A stretch of DNA of 64,000 nt from Laspinema palackyanum D2c. GTDB lineage: Bacteria; Cyanobacteriota; Cyanobacteriia; Cyanobacteriales; Laspinemataceae. The notes under the pieces are model-generated. The model searched no databases and was not told the DNA's origin. It worked only from the letters and a program-made list of their open reading frames with translations. The stretch lies in assembly GCF_025370875.1 (NCBI RefSeq), contig NZ_JAMXFD010000004.1:62001-126000 (forward strand), written 5' to 3'. Of the stretch, positions 38,301 to 47,009 are shown in pieces (within the stretch, counting starts at the first letter, position 1; every line of letters starts with the position of its first letter). The translations under genes were made by a program, and so were the position numbers.

Positions 38301-38381
38301 TAAGACTTGGGTTAACAGGCGCAGATTCTCCGGGGTATCGTCTACGACTAATATATTATCGGCAGGTTTAGGGCTGTTCAT
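32307..38381 (-). CDS. Giant REC / GAF / PAS hybrid histidine kinase
   Basis: This 2,024-residue soluble protein has domains in this order: receiver (1-130, Asp near 58 in LILLDILM); GAF (about 170-325); PAS (about 338-450); GAF (about 460-640); PAS (about 658-785); GAF (about 795-940); three PAS/PAC domains (about 945-1065, 1075-1193 and 1200-1315, the last two with HPEDR and YRFL); GAF (about 1322-1530); HisKA with SHELRTPLN near 1557; HATPase_c with NILGNAIKF, DTGPGI and GTGLGLPIS; a second receiver (about 1809-1927, Asp near 1861 in IWMDMRMP, HKPF); and a ~95-residue C-terminal tail shared with the upstream kinase. No GAF shows an obvious bilin-binding Cys context I can defend. It starts 2 bp after the upstream kinase stop and overlaps the next gene, so it lies in the middle of an operon. 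Confidence 0.93.
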   Translation of the reverse strand: MNSPKPADNILVVDDTPENLRLLTQVLSQRGYVVRPVLEGLSAIAAALVHPPDLILLDILMTQPDGYEVCQLLKSDPRTRDIPIIFLTALSDALDKVKAFSLGAVDYITKPFEVIEVIARIENQLRLRSLQKELETQNNHLQQEIQNRLLAETALLDRAEELRIQNTLLTDLARSPDLYQGDKTAAFHKLIAAAVNYLNLDRAGVWLYDERGTRLERFAHFEKNLEGIEAVNPDLLGEYLVSLQTASTDSLTFVCHCDLENPTNSPQQPGLIGGLSLAPIRQDGQTIGLLESARFTPDRLWTPEEENFIRSLADLAAVTLQGAKRQQADRQRQITEEKFALAFRASPDAIAILSWPECRYLEVNDGFCQQRGYSRAEILGKTSEELNFIVNPEAATAIREQFRQQRSLTNIETQIRTQTGEIKTLLICSEFVEMDGNPGILTFSKDITDRERNRLAIEQQLHRSNLLREITERIRSEIETQQVFETAANAIGRAFKVCRCVIHTCVEEPVPMIPVIGEYLSPGHSSLKPRTIYLADNPGLERLLFEERAIAYDDVNTDPRLESANSLHRQITIKSMLSVGIFYQGQANGIISLHQCDRFRQWTAQEVELIEAIAAQLGIAIAQARLLEEEKQARLAFEQQNIQLQREITERRITQEALRHSEQKYRALVDASQDVIWSIDIRGCYTFVNPAVEKIYGYTPTETLGCKLTQFVALEYRKQERKLLERLLQEGEPLLQHETRYQRQDGKQIYVLVNAIALRDSEGRIRGATGTTIDITERRQQEEALRAMVEGSAAAGGMEYFRSCVRSIANVLQVKYALLAEYSNSTQNRARSLAFWTGSSWSEPIEYELPGTPCDVVLKTGKTCYYSHSLQNLFPSDLGLVTLNAESYLGLPIQTAQGEILGYLAVLDDKPMFATAHTESILKLFADRAAAEIQRLKSEQALQQSEQRFRAIFNSMFQFIGLLNPDGTVLELNQTALDFIGLEQAQVVGQPFWELPWWNRSAALQQQLREATSQASQGEFIRYQVEATGVLGITLTLDFSLKPVLDEQGRVILLIPEGRDISDRVLAQVQLQQTTERLQYLLSSSPAIIYSADLANYRATFMSENVQMILGYEAREFLENPRFWIDRIHPEDRDRLFGKISTLVSQRSVSEEYRFLHADGTYHWVDDRMRLVRDETGNATECVGYWIDITERKIAQQAFQASVRRYQTLAEASPVGIFHTDAAGNCLYVNQRWCEITGLSLAESLGPGWMSTLHPEDRSRVSQECHTASEHQIPFKSEYRFLRPDGKITWVMGQTIAEINPDGTLKGYIGTISDISDRKQAENELLERSERDRAIFILFQRMRQTLELDQIFAATTEDLRQLLESDRVVVYRCPPEPDINSIWESVGQEWVPLLAAPDGKPPEKYLRDQGLRDTEAALNAWNLTLEALDQSDRQPDPLYPHPSDVPGLVIPDLTQAPLNPDELSHLSRLQAQAYVIVPIFAHNQLWGLLAIYQNSGPRYWKQADVNIAIQIATQLGVALQQAQLLERTQKQAQALQKAAIAADTANRAKSEFLANMSHELRTPLNAILGFSQVMTRDASLNSQQAEQLRIINRAGEHLLDLINDILEMSKIEAGRTGFHEVSFDLWDLLDNLETMLRLKAKSKGLQLDFEIDSQVPQFISTDEGKLRQVLLNILGNAIKFTKTGGVFLRVRALTDEGTPPGEPVLGDRLKKLYFEIEDTGPGIAAHEMHRLFEPFSQTESGIKSGQGTGLGLPISQKFVELMGGQIQVRSTPDQGTVFSFDLTPGQGEPVPCSQGLTKPRAIALAPNQPEYRILAVDDAFESRLLLITLFSGLGFSVRGAASGREALEIWENWDPHLIWMDMRMPDMDGFQATRLIKATPKGQNTVVIALTASAFEEDRQLVLAAGCNDFIHKPFREEVLLSKVVEHIGVRYIYDEPLESDSPNRIQGATEDSAFILEPQSFQVMPRDWVVRVYDAACQCSDDMILELIEEIPPENAAFAKALTELANNFQFETVMAFIKQETS

Positions 38382-38383
38382 TT

Positions 38384-41300
38384 TTATAATTGACTCTGAC
38401 GAATAAATGACAAAATACTCGGATAATCAAATTCATCGACCCACTGTTTCAGGGCCTTTGCGATCGCGGCATTTTCCTCGGGGGGATGGAGGGCAATTTG
38501 GGCGATCGCCTGGTTCATTGCCGCCACATCAATACAGACTACTGCCCGTTCCAGTTCTTCGAGAATCCCTGAAGGCCAGTCCGACAGCAATCCTGGATTG
38601 AGTAACATCGGGGGCGTGAAGAAAGAGGGCTCTGGATGGGATTTTTCTTCATAAATAAAGCGCACACCGATATAGTTCTGTATTGTCTCAAAGATAACGG
38701 ATTCATCCAAGGGTTTGCGAATCCAATCATCGCATCCTGCCGAAAGGATACTGGCTGTTTCTGAGGGGAGGATACTCGCGGTAACCGCAATAATCACAGT
38801 TTCCTGATCCGAGGCCATCTCTTTAATCTGCTGGGTGGCTTGATAACCATCCAGGACCGGCATCTGCATATCTATAAACATCAGATGGGGATACCACTCT
38901 GACCACAGGGCGATCGCCTCTTGCCCATTCCTCGCTTCCCGCAGTTCAAAGCCGAAGGGAGACAACAACGCAACTAACAGTTGCCGATTATCTAATTGAT
39001 CATCCACAATCGCAATCCGATACCGGGGTTGGTTCGGGGCCAGGGCCACTGGACAGGTTGCCCTCTCTGGAGTCGCCTCGGGAATTTCCGAGACTTCCTT
39101 CACCGGCAGATAAACCGTGAAGCAACTACCCCTTCCCAGTTCAGATTCTAGGGTGATCTCCCCTCCCATCAGTTGGACGAACTTGCGCGAGATCGGTAAT
39201 CCCAGTCCCGTTCCTTCCGCAGAGATAGATCCGCTTTTGGTTTGTACGAAGGCATCAAAGAGATTCTCGATATCTTCCTTGGCAATTCCCGGTCCGGTAT
39301 CTCTCACTTCAAAGGCCAACATATTCCCAGGAAGCCGGGAAATCACCCCCCCTTGATGGTCCAAAACCGTCCCCGATTCCTGATCCGCACTCCATCGTCT
39401 CACCCATAAACCCACCCCCCCGGTTTGGGTAAACTTTATGGCATTTCCCAATAAATTAATCAACACCTGTCGCAGTTTCATTTCATCGGTCTGTAAATAT
39501 CGGGGAACCTCGGGACCGTAGTCTACAGAAATCTGCAATCTTTTTTCCTGGGCTTTAAAGCAAAACATCGATTTCACATCATCGAGTAAGCCATACAAAT
39601 CAAAACGGGTTTCCGTGACACTGATGCGTCCCGATTCAATCTTCGCCATATCTAAAACATCATTAATCAGGGTTAACAGATGTTGACCACTGCGCCGAAT
39701 AATCTCAGTCTGTTCTCGACATTCCGCCGGTAAGGAGGGATGGCGTCCAATCAAGTGAGTAAAACCGAGAATCGCATTTAGGGGGGTTCGCAATTCATGG
39801 CTCATATTGGCTAAAAAGCGGCTTTTCGCCCGATTCGCAATTTCCGCCGCTTCTTTGGCCGCCACTAATTCAGCCGTTCGTTCTTCAATTTGTTGTTTTA
39901 ACACTCGATTATAATCGTTTAGAACGGCTTTCGCTTGCTGGATTTCTCCAATATTTTCATAGGCATTAATAGAATAAATAATCTCTCCTTCGGAGTTATA
40001 AATCGGAATTGAATAAACTTTCAAAGGAACAGTCTGCCCCTCATCAAAGCGAATTTCTAAATCATCAACCATCACGGTTTCCCCCTGTAATGCCCGGATG
40101 CCCGGGAGTTGTTCTGTGGGGTAAAGTTGATCCGTCCCGGTCCGATAGACTTGATAGGTTTTCGATAAATCTTTGGCGGTGATATCGGCAACAATTCCCT
40201 TTCTAAACAAGCATTTTCCCGTGGGATTAACATAGGCCAGACTGCCATCGGGATTCATCACCGTCACCCCCACAGGCAAGGCTTCCAGAAAGTCATGCAA
40301 GCGGCGTTCACTCTGGGAAAGGGCGTGATTTAAGGTTTGCAGTTCCGCTAAGGAGTTTTGGAGTTGGAGTGCCATTTGATTAAAGGAAAGGGCTAATTCT
40401 CCCACTTCATGAATCTCAGAGATTTTGACGGGTTTGTGCCGTTCTCCTTTAGCTATATCTTTCGCGGCTAAATTGAGGGATAAAATCGGTTCGGTGATCC
40501 AGGCGGAGGTCATCAGTCCGCAGCCGATCGCCCCAAAGAGGGCCAGAATACAAAGAAAAACCATCAGACGAGTGTTCTCCTCAATGTCCTGCATAAAATC
40601 CTCCGCAGGAATCACCACGGCAATCAGCCAATCTAACCCCAAGTCATCCTGTAGGGGAACCAGTTGTAAATAATGAAGATTTCCCTCGATGCGAAACTCT
40701 AAGTGTTCAGGTTTCTTCAGGGTCTGCCAATTGGTCCAGTGCGATCGCAAATATTCACTGGTTTTTTGAACCAAAGGGTCTTGACTCTCTATCCCCTGAA
40801 GTCGTTGCAACCGTTGAGTTTGATGGTCCTCCCGGATGCGATAGGGGAGTTCCAAGCTGGAACTGCCGACGAGCAAACCATTCCGTTCCATGATAAACAC
40901 TCGTCCCTTTTTCCCAACCCTCAACTTGGCGAGGAATTCAGGAATCAACGAAAGATCAGAGGCGGCAGAAAACACCCCTAGCAGTTCCCCACTCTGAGGA
41001 TCATAGAGGGGATAACTCGCATTGAGGGAGAGGTCCGAACCATTCCCTACCTCAAAAATAGGCACCCAAGTGGGTTGACCTGCCTCCACGGCTTGACGAT
41101 ACCAGGGACGCTGCTGGACTGGCGGTTGCCTCCAGGAGTCAATCAAGTAAGTTTTTTTACCATCCTGCCCCAGGCGATAATAATAGATTAAGTTCTGTTC
41201 GAGGGGATCTGACATCAGCATTCCCCAGACGGGATACGAAGAGGCAATTCGCAATACTCCCTGTTCTGTGCCCACTAAAATGTGGCTGACCTCTTTAAAC

Positions 41301-41629
41301 ACCTGGATCTGTTGAAAGAGATGGCGTTCAAGGTTCTCAGGATCCGCCAGATTGAGTTGACCGTTGCGAACCGTTTCGGCATTGATGCGATTGATTTGGT
41401 GGGGAATGGCCAGATGTTGGGTGAGTTGTTGTTTGAGGCGATCGCTGACTTCATCCATCAACTGGTAAGCGAGTTGGGCGATCGCCTCTTGACTGTTCCG
41501 ATAAGAGAGATATCCCGTCAACCCCACCGCCAACACAATTTGCAGCACAAAAGGAATAATTAAAACCCGACGTAGAGGGACCTGTTTGACCCAGTGCATC
41601 ACCATAGTGGCGATCGCGTTCTTGAACAT
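38384..41629 (-). CDS. Membrane Cache-HAMP-PAS hybrid histidine kinase
   Basis: This 1,081-residue protein has a first membrane helix at about 19-43 ([20 protein letters not shown]), an extracytoplasmic double-Cache sensor (about 45-345, with [15 protein letters not shown]) and a second helix near 355-380. HAMP (about 380-430), PAS (about 450-570), a coiled coil and HisKA with SHELRTPLN near 608 follow. Next come HATPase_c ([24 protein letters not shown]) and a receiver (Asp near 919 in [13 protein letters not shown]). The ~90-residue tail resembles the tail of the next kinase ([12 protein letters not shown]). It is the only membrane-anchored sensor of the block and the first gene of the operon, so it probably supplies the external input. 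The Cache ligand is unknown. Confidence 0.93.
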   Translation of the reverse strand: MFKNAIATMVMHWVKQVPLRRVLIIPFVLQIVLAVGLTGYLSYRNSQEAIAQLAYQLMDEVSDRLKQQLTQHLAIPHQINRINAETVRNGQLNLADPENLERHLFQQIQVFKEVSHILVGTEQGVLRIASSYPVWGMLMSDPLEQNLIYYYRLGQDGKKTYLIDSWRQPPVQQRPWYRQAVEAGQPTWVPIFEVGNGSDLSLNASYPLYDPQSGELLGVFSAASDLSLIPEFLAKLRVGKKGRVFIMERNGLLVGSSSLELPYRIREDHQTQRLQRLQGIESQDPLVQKTSEYLRSHWTNWQTLKKPEHLEFRIEGNLHYLQLVPLQDDLGLDWLIAVVIPAEDFMQDIEENTRLMVFLCILALFGAIGCGLMTSAWITEPILSLNLAAKDIAKGERHKPVKISEIHEVGELALSFNQMALQLQNSLAELQTLNHALSQSERRLHDFLEALPVGVTVMNPDGSLAYVNPTGKCLFRKGIVADITAKDLSKTYQVYRTGTDQLYPTEQLPGIRALQGETVMVDDLEIRFDEGQTVPLKVYSIPIYNSEGEIIYSINAYENIGEIQQAKAVLNDYNRVLKQQIEERTAELVAAKEAAEIANRAKSRFLANMSHELRTPLNAILGFTHLIGRHPSLPAECREQTEIIRRSGQHLLTLINDVLDMAKIESGRISVTETRFDLYGLLDDVKSMFCFKAQEKRLQISVDYGPEVPRYLQTDEMKLRQVLINLLGNAIKFTQTGGVGLWVRRWSADQESGTVLDHQGGVISRLPGNMLAFEVRDTGPGIAKEDIENLFDAFVQTKSGSISAEGTGLGLPISRKFVQLMGGEITLESELGRGSCFTVYLPVKEVSEIPEATPERATCPVALAPNQPRYRIAIVDDQLDNRQLLVALLSPFGFELREARNGQEAIALWSEWYPHLMFIDMQMPVLDGYQATQQIKEMASDQETVIIAVTASILPSETASILSAGCDDWIRKPLDESVIFETIQNYIGVRFIYEEKSHPEPSFFTPPMLLNPGLLSDWPSGILEELERAVVCIDVAAMNQAIAQIALHPPEENAAIAKALKQWVDEFDYPSILSFIRQSQL

Positions 41630-42294
41630 AAATCATCAAGATAACGGGATAAAGAATCTCTACTTATTGTATCCCGGAATACGATTTCTCCGACGAATTG
41701 AATCGGAATTTCCTCGGCCATTTAAGAATGATTCATAACTCCCCCAAACTGACAGTCCTCCCCAATCATAGAACCCCTCAATCCCCCACCCTTAGCCTCT
41801 GGATTCATCCGGGCTATACTTCCTCCCCAGTTCACCTCCAGTTAGATTTAAAATAACCTCTCACACCACCGCTTCACCGACCTGAATGCTCACGGAATTT
41901 CTCACTGGATAATCAGCGCGATCGGCCTTCGGATGCAGCCTCCACTCATCAGGAAATCCGGGCAATCTCGCCCCTGACCTTTATGACCCACCGCAGGTAA
42001 GAGAAGGCTATAGCGAGGGAAGCTTCGTTCCCACACAAGCGACTCCCGCCCCATTCAGAAATAGACTATCCGGATTGGCGGGTGAGGGCTTGAAACAGGG
42101 GAGGATCTCAAGAATGAAAAGAAACCTAACCCCCCAGCCCCCGAACCACCTCTCTATAGAAGAGAGGGCCTTAAAAGAGGTGGGGAGGGGGGAGAGGTTC
42201 GATCGGTTTTTAGGCAAAATTGAGATGCTCCCGGAAACATGAAACATCGGCTAGGCATGAGCCTTAATTGCTGCTACAAAACAACAGAATTACG
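41630..42294. other. Divergent intergenic region, 665 bp
   Basis: No gene is supported. It holds promoters for the kinase operon (minus) and the NlpC/P60 gene (plus). A GTAN8TAC motif lies at 41669-41682, 40 bp before the kinase start (see findings). Near 42120-42205, a C-rich stretch with CCACCTCTCT faces AGAGGTGGGG, a palindromic element common in cyanobacterial intergenic DNA. Confidence 0.45.
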
Positions 42295-43575
42295 ATGAAA
42301 TTTAACCCATTTAAGCTCAAAATAACCTCGTTTTGGATTGGATTATTAACGTTTTTACTCGCCGTCAGTTTCTCCCATCCCGGAAACGCCGTTCCCGCCG
42401 ATATCCAAACCTTTGTAAATCGATTGACCCCGCAGATGGAACGGCTTTTACAACAGCAACTCCATCGCCGACAAGTCTTTTTTGATATTGCTCCTCAACA
42501 ATCGGGAACGATTACCCGATTAGAACCTTATGCTCGCATTGAGCGAGATACAGTCTTCCAGGTTAGTATTACTTCTCGTGGCAACATCCCGGTGTTGAAT
42601 GGGAAAGTTTTAACGGCCCCAGAACGGGATTTAATTGAAAAATTAGCTCTCGAAACTTTTCCCAATGGGGCGGAATCCCATTTAGCAATTTTCCCCTATT
42701 CTGATATTGATTTAGATTATGGCATTACGGTCAAAACTTTTAGCAATCTCTATACCAAACCGACCCTAGAAATTCGCGACTTAGCCACCCAAGTGCGGAT
42801 GGGAACTGCACTCAGGCTATTAGATTATAGTGCTGATGGTAAATTTGTGCGAGTCAGAGTAGAAGATGATGGATATCTGGCTTGGATTCAACGGCAAGAT
42901 TTGCTGGAATGCGATCGCCCGACCTTTGAGGCTTGGATCAATGCCCCGAAAGTGCAACTCACCGAGACGATTTCTCAACCCCAACCCCTGTATTTAGGAA
43001 CTCGCCTCCCTGTAGTTCCTCAAGAAACTTCCGGGGATAAAATCACCGTTAGATTACCGGATAATCACACCCTGCAATTGTCAAATTCCCAGGTAATTTC
43101 TCCTCAATTGCTTTGGGATAAAACTCCCCTGATTCAACTTGCCCAACAATTTATGCCGCAGAAAAAATATGGAGGTGGGTCTTACTTATGGGGGGGAACC
43201 GTCGGCAATCGTCTCGACTGTAGCGGCTTCGTCCAGACGGTTTTTCGCGAGGGAAATTTTTACTTACCTCGGGATGCCTATCAGCAACAATTCTATTCTC
43301 AACCTGTGGCGGCAACGTTGCAAAACCTGGATGAATTACAACCTGGGGATTTAGTTTTTTTCAGTGAAAATCGCCGGTTAGCCACTCATGTGGGGATTTA
43401 TATTGGTAATTCCCAATTCATTCATTCTACTCCCCGAGGCGGTTACAGTGGCGTGAAAATTAATCGCCTCAGAAATGGGACTCAGTACGATCGCTATTTT
43501 CAGCGGATTTATTTTGGGGGGGGACGAGTCCCTCAGATTCCCATCGGCGATCGCACCTTCACCCTTCCTGCCTAA
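42295..43575 (+). CDS. Exported NlpC/P60 cell-wall hydrolase with SH3-like domain
   Basis: This 426-residue protein has an N-terminal signal sequence (hydrophobic residues ~10-30). Next come a ~110-residue unassigned domain and an SH3-like region (about 145-200, with LYTKPTLEIRDLATQV and GYLAWIQ). The C-terminal NlpC/P60 (C40) peptidase has the catalytic Cys309 in RLDCSGF and His365 in THVGIYIG. It should cut peptide cross-links or stem peptides of peptidoglycan outside the membrane. The frame opens at a TTG (42268), but the ATG at 42295 gives a normal signal peptide and is preferred. It is monocistronic. Confidence 0.9.
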   Translation: MKFNPFKLKITSFWIGLLTFLLAVSFSHPGNAVPADIQTFVNRLTPQMERLLQQQLHRRQVFFDIAPQQSGTITRLEPYARIERDTVFQVSITSRGNIPVLNGKVLTAPERDLIEKLALETFPNGAESHLAIFPYSDIDLDYGITVKTFSNLYTKPTLEIRDLATQVRMGTALRLLDYSADGKFVRVRVEDDGYLAWIQRQDLLECDRPTFEAWINAPKVQLTETISQPQPLYLGTRLPVVPQETSGDKITVRLPDNHTLQLSNSQVISPQLLWDKTPLIQLAQQFMPQKKYGGGSYLWGGTVGNRLDCSGFVQTVFREGNFYLPRDAYQQQFYSQPVAATLQNLDELQPGDLVFFSENRRLATHVGIYIGNSQFIHSTPRGGYSGVKINRLRNGTQYDRYFQRIYFGGGRVPQIPIGDRTFTLPA

Positions 43576-43624
43576 TGCGGTACCCGATTGGTAGGGACTG
43601 AACCCTCTGATTCCGCCCTCTTCA

Positions 43625-43670
43625 GATAACCCCTGAAGGGGTTACTACAAACGTTCGTAGTGACCCCTTC
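43625..43670. repeat. Single family C repeat element
   Basis: The block reads GATAACCCCTGAAGGGGTTA, then CTACAAACGTTCGTAGTGA, then CCCCTTC. It matches the junction of two 61-bp units of the array at 1808-1999 and forms a CCCCTGAAGGGG hairpin. It lies 50 bp after the NlpC/P60 gene. Confidence 0.75.
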
Positions 43671-43873
43671 ACCCCCGTCATCTTGATGTAACCGCCTGGA
43701 TAGGGCTAGGGGTTAAACCCCTCATCGGAGGATTACCTCCTTCATTTGTAAATGTCAATGATCGAGATCTCCGAGATGATCTGATCAAATTCATGGGTTT
43801 TGTATGCGGGCGATCGCAACCCCCCGCTTCCAGAAACTTGATACTTGAAACTGTCGAGTTTTTCTAAATAACT

Positions 43874-44095
43874 ATGACTTACGGGGAAACCCTGCATACA
43901 ACCAACCAGAGAACGCCCATATCAACCGATGAAATCCTCGAAAGAATTTTTAAATTTCGTCAGATTACTCGGTTGGATCAACAACTGTTGATGTCGGGCT
44001 TGCTATCCCCAGAGGCGATCGGCGAGGCCGAGTGGTATAAAATCAACCAGGTATTCGACCTCATCCACCAGGGTTTAATTCGAGTGGTGGATTAA
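43874..44095 (+). CDS. Small soluble protein of unknown function
   Basis: This 73-residue protein has helical, well-packed composition (ILERIFKFRQITRLDQQLLM, then EAIGEAEWYKINQVFDLI and a C-terminal GLIRVVD). It is similar in style to small cyanobacterial proteins annotated as hypothetical. No ribosome site is obvious, and the ATG is the first in frame. A strong bidirectional terminator follows 112 bp after the stop, which supports a real transcript. I cannot assign a family. Confidence 0.62.
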   Translation: MTYGETLHTTNQRTPISTDEILERIFKFRQITRLDQQLLMSGLLSPEAIGEAEWYKINQVFDLIHQGLIRVVD

Positions 44096-44206
44096 GCCAT
44101 CGACGTTGCGAGGTTTGATGTAAAAAAAAACAATGAACTCTAAACGGAGTCAAATTATCAACTTTTTGTTCACTATTTTTGATGCTATTTCAGTCAATAA
44201 TTTAGC

Positions 44207-44243
44207 AAAAAAGCCGGTTTATGGCAACATAAACCGGCTTTTT
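44207..44243. terminator. Bidirectional rho-independent terminator
   Basis: A perfect stem, GCCGGTTTATG with CATAAACCGGC, encloses a GCAA tetraloop and is flanked by six A residues on the left and five T residues on the right. It would therefore work on both strands. It ends the small gene at 43874-44095. Confidence 0.92.
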
Positions 44244-44715
44244 GCAGACCCCTAATAGCTGGGGAATACCGATGGGACCGATCTGAAGGAGTCCAATAGG
44301 CTGTGGGTATTGCCCGAGGAAAGGTAGAGAGGAGTGGGAATGGCTTCCCGACGCCATGTAATTGTAGGGAAATCCGGACTCATTAAAGTCAGAGGTCATT
44401 ACACCCCAATCCCGTCAAACAGTCAGTGGATTGCCGGATTCCGAGGGCTTCATCCTGGAAATGGGTTGCTAGACTAAGATTTCAGCTTCTTATAGTTGAA
44501 TAGTCGCCACTTGTCAGTGATTGGGATCACCGAAGTTCTGCCAAATGATCGCTGTTTCTAGGTTTCTGCATCACACAACATCCCCGCAAAATCACGGATA
44601 TTGACCATAAGTCAGGGGAAATCATTCGTGTTTTTACGCAGAGTCAGGAATGGGCGTGAACCAGTGCACTCTCGCCGATTCTAAAGATACAGACCCATCA
44701 CCAGAGGAAATTTGT
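44244..44715. other. Non-coding upstream region of the STAS gene
   Basis: I see no supported gene or repeat. The STAS frame is open from 44650, but that ATG lies only one base after its AGGA and the later start is better. A promoter for the STAS gene is expected here. Confidence 0.4.
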
Positions 44716-45036
44716 ATGAACGTAGTCCTTCAGCCCCAAGGAAATTTAGACTTAAAAGCATCGGCGATGCTTCAACAAAATATTGCTCGTTTAGCCTGGG
44801 AAAAATACAATCGCTGGTTCATTGATTTAGGGGAAGTCACCACGGTGAGTCATTCCGGATTAATGGCATTAATCTCCGCTAATCAACTGGCTAAAAAAAC
44901 AGGCCGCCGTTTAAGTTTGTGTAACCTGAAAGGATCAGTGATGTATCTGTTGGAAATTACTGAACTGGATGGGTTACTGGATATTTTATCCGATGACGAT
45001 GAACCGATGGAGGTTGTGGATAAAATTGTATTTTGA
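44716..45036 (+). CDS. STAS-domain protein (anti-sigma-factor-antagonist type)
   Basis: This 106-residue single STAS domain shows the N-terminal strand-turn VVLQPQGNLDLKASAMLQ and the loop VTTVSHSGLMALISA, where SHSGL stands for the family DSSGL phosphorylation motif. It ends in an acidic tail. Such proteins bind anti-sigma or regulatory kinases and are switched by serine phosphorylation; the His in the motif leaves Ser47 and Ser45 as candidate sites. I prefer the ATG at 44716, with AGAGGAAA about 6 bases upstream, over 44650. No kinase or phosphatase partner is adjacent. It converges with the NADH dehydrogenase gene. Confidence 0.85.
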   Translation: MNVVLQPQGNLDLKASAMLQQNIARLAWEKYNRWFIDLGEVTTVSHSGLMALISANQLAKKTGRRLSLCNLKGSVMYLLEITELDGLLDILSDDDEPMEVVDKIVF

Positions 45037-45147
45037 AAAGTGGCGATCGCCCTGTTTATAGGGTGTCTCAGGGTGATATTGCGATCGCCGGCTTTTCGGG
45101 TCATTGCGCCAAATTCTCCTCACTCGGCACAAAATTCAGGTTCCAGC

Positions 45148-46509
45148 TTACACTTCCAGGGTTTCTTTTTCCAGTTCGGGGAGATGATAGTCCCCTCGTC
45201 CATCAATTTCAATTAACATTTTGGCCTCTTCTCCGGTAATTAATCGCGCCCCTCGTTTCCGAGTAAAATAGTTCCAACCCCACTGAATCATCACCACTAA
45301 TTTATTGTCAAATTCAATCAAGAAGTAGATATGCACAAACACCCAAAATAGCCATGCAATAAAGCCGGAAAATTGAATAAATCCTAAATCCACAACCGCT
45401 GCATGACGTCCAATCACCGCTAAACTGCCAAAATCTACATAATGAAAGGGCGGATATTCCTTCTGTTTGAAGCGGTGTTGAATCACCTTGGCGACATATT
45501 CCCCTTCCTGCATGGCAACCGGCGCAACCCCGGGTAAAGGTTTGCCATCTTGATGAGCAAAATGGGCCAAATCCCCGATCGCAAAAATATTCGGATATCC
45601 CGGTAAACTTAAATCAGGTTCAACAATCACTCGTCCAACGCGATCGCGTTCAACTCCCGTCCGTTGGGCCAAAATTTCACCCATTCCCGACGCTTTCACC
45701 CCTGCCGCCCATAATAACGTGCGCGTGGGAATGATTTCCTCCCCATCTTTACGTCGGACGGTGACTGCATCTTCTGTGACATTGGTGACCAAACTATTGG
45801 TTTGTACCGTCACCCCTAATTCATGTAAAGATTTTTCCGCTTTCACGGACAATTCTGGGGGATAGGGCGGTAGAATTCTATCCATCCCTTCTAACAGCAA
45901 AATTTTCGCTTCTGTGGTGTCAATATTGCGAAAATCTTCTTTTAAGGTATTATGCGCCAATTCTGCGATCGCCCCGGCTAATTCCACCCCCGTCGGTCCT
46001 CCGCCTGCGATCGCAAAAGTTAACCAAGCTTGACGTTTTTGCGGGTCTGTTTCCTTTTCTGCCGCTTCAAATGCCATGAAAATTCGCCGCCGCATTTCTA
46101 AGGCATCTTCGACGGTTTTTAACCCCGGCGCTTTGTCTTCCCAGTGGTCATTGCCAAAATAATGATGACTCACCCCCGTGGCAACAATTAACGTATCATA
46201 TCTAATTTCTTCCCCTACCAACTTCAATTTCTGCTGTTTTGGGTCAATATCCACCGCTTCTTCCAGCAGCACTTTGGTATTCTTATTTTTACTGAGTACC
46301 CCACGCAAGGGAGAGGCAATATCTGCCGGGGAAAGGGTTCCTGTTGCCACTTGATAAAGCAGGGGTTGAAATAAATGAAAATTCCGTTTATCAATTAGGG
46401 TGACTTGGACAGGAGCACGACCCAGGGACTGGGCAGCATACAGCCCCCCAAATCCACCCCCCACAATCACAACCTGATGAATCGGTGTCGTCGATTTTAC
46501 ATCTACCAT
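45148..46509 (-). CDS. Type II NAD(P)H dehydrogenase (NDH-2 / NdbA-like)
   Basis: This 453-residue flavoprotein has an N-terminal FAD-binding GGGFGGLYAA (about 17-26), the NAD(P)-binding AGGGPTGVELAG (about 165-180) and the second FAD motif IFAIGDLAH. A C-terminal membrane-associating stretch (FSGFIAWLFWVFVHIYFLI) is typical of NDH-2. It transfers electrons from NAD(P)H to plastoquinone without proton pumping and may act as a redox sensor in cyanobacteria. The ATG at 46509 gives the expected MVDVKS...VVIVGGG start. It lies 145 bp after ureB on the same strand, in the place where ureC might be expected. Confidence 0.92.
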   Translation of the reverse strand: MVDVKSTTPIHQVVIVGGGFGGLYAAQSLGRAPVQVTLIDKRNFHLFQPLLYQVATGTLSPADIASPLRGVLSKNKNTKVLLEEAVDIDPKQQKLKLVGEEIRYDTLIVATGVSHHYFGNDHWEDKAPGLKTVEDALEMRRRIFMAFEAAEKETDPQKRQAWLTFAIAGGGPTGVELAGAIAELAHNTLKEDFRNIDTTEAKILLLEGMDRILPPYPPELSVKAEKSLHELGVTVQTNSLVTNVTEDAVTVRRKDGEEIIPTRTLLWAAGVKASGMGEILAQRTGVERDRVGRVIVEPDLSLPGYPNIFAIGDLAHFAHQDGKPLPGVAPVAMQEGEYVAKVIQHRFKQKEYPPFHYVDFGSLAVIGRHAAVVDLGFIQFSGFIAWLFWVFVHIYFLIEFDNKLVVMIQWGWNYFTRKRGARLITGEEAKMLIEIDGRGDYHLPELEKETLEV

Positions 46510-46654
46510 GAGTTATATATTTCTAGTTTTAGAGAGAATTTATCCCCACTTTCCACCCCGAACTCCCGCAAGAACCAGGGGGAGAGTGAGGACTGCTTCC
46601 ACTTTAAAAGAAATTCTTAACAATGGTAGTAGTGACGGTTACAGACTGTGAGCA

Positions 46655-46966
46655 TTAGGAGTCCAGTGGGCCATTAATTTGACCATTAAACCCATACACC
46701 TGACGACTGCCGACAAAGGGAACTAATTCCACCTCTCGCTCATCTCCCGGTTCAAACCGCACCGCAGTTCCGGCGGGAATATCTAGGTGCATTCCTCGGG
46801 CGGCATCTCGGTCAAAACTCAAGGCTTCATTGACCTCAAAAAAATGATAATGTGAGCCAACTTGAATGGGGCGATCGCCAGCATTAGCGACTTGCAACCG
46901 GACGGTTTTTCGCCCCGCATTTAACTCGATTTCTCCAGTTTTAACAATAATTTCTCCGGGAATCAT
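46655..46966 (-). CDS. ureB: Urease subunit beta
   Basis: This ~103-residue small subunit begins MIPGEI and contains the [27 protein letters not shown] strand set and the [13 protein letters not shown] segment that define UreB. It packs with UreA and UreC into the trimeric urease that hydrolyses urea to ammonia and carbamate. Three ATG codons stand in tandem (46972, 46969, 46966); I take the third because it gives the best spacing to AGAGG and the usual MIPGE start. It follows ureA by 43 bp. UreC does not follow; the next gene is an NADH dehydrogenase. Confidence 0.95.
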   Translation of the reverse strand: MIPGEIIVKTGEIELNAGRKTVRLQVANAGDRPIQVGSHYHFFEVNEALSFDRDAARGMHLDIPAGTAVRFEPGDEREVELVPFVGSRQVYGFNGQINGPLDS

Positions 46967-47009
46967 CATCACCTCTTACCTGTAGGATTTCAGATTAAAT
47001 CGGTTCAAC

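Noticed and set aside
42008-42247. 79-codon minus-strand frame before the NlpC/P60 gene
   Set aside because: It translates a C-rich palindromic repeat, with no ribosome site.
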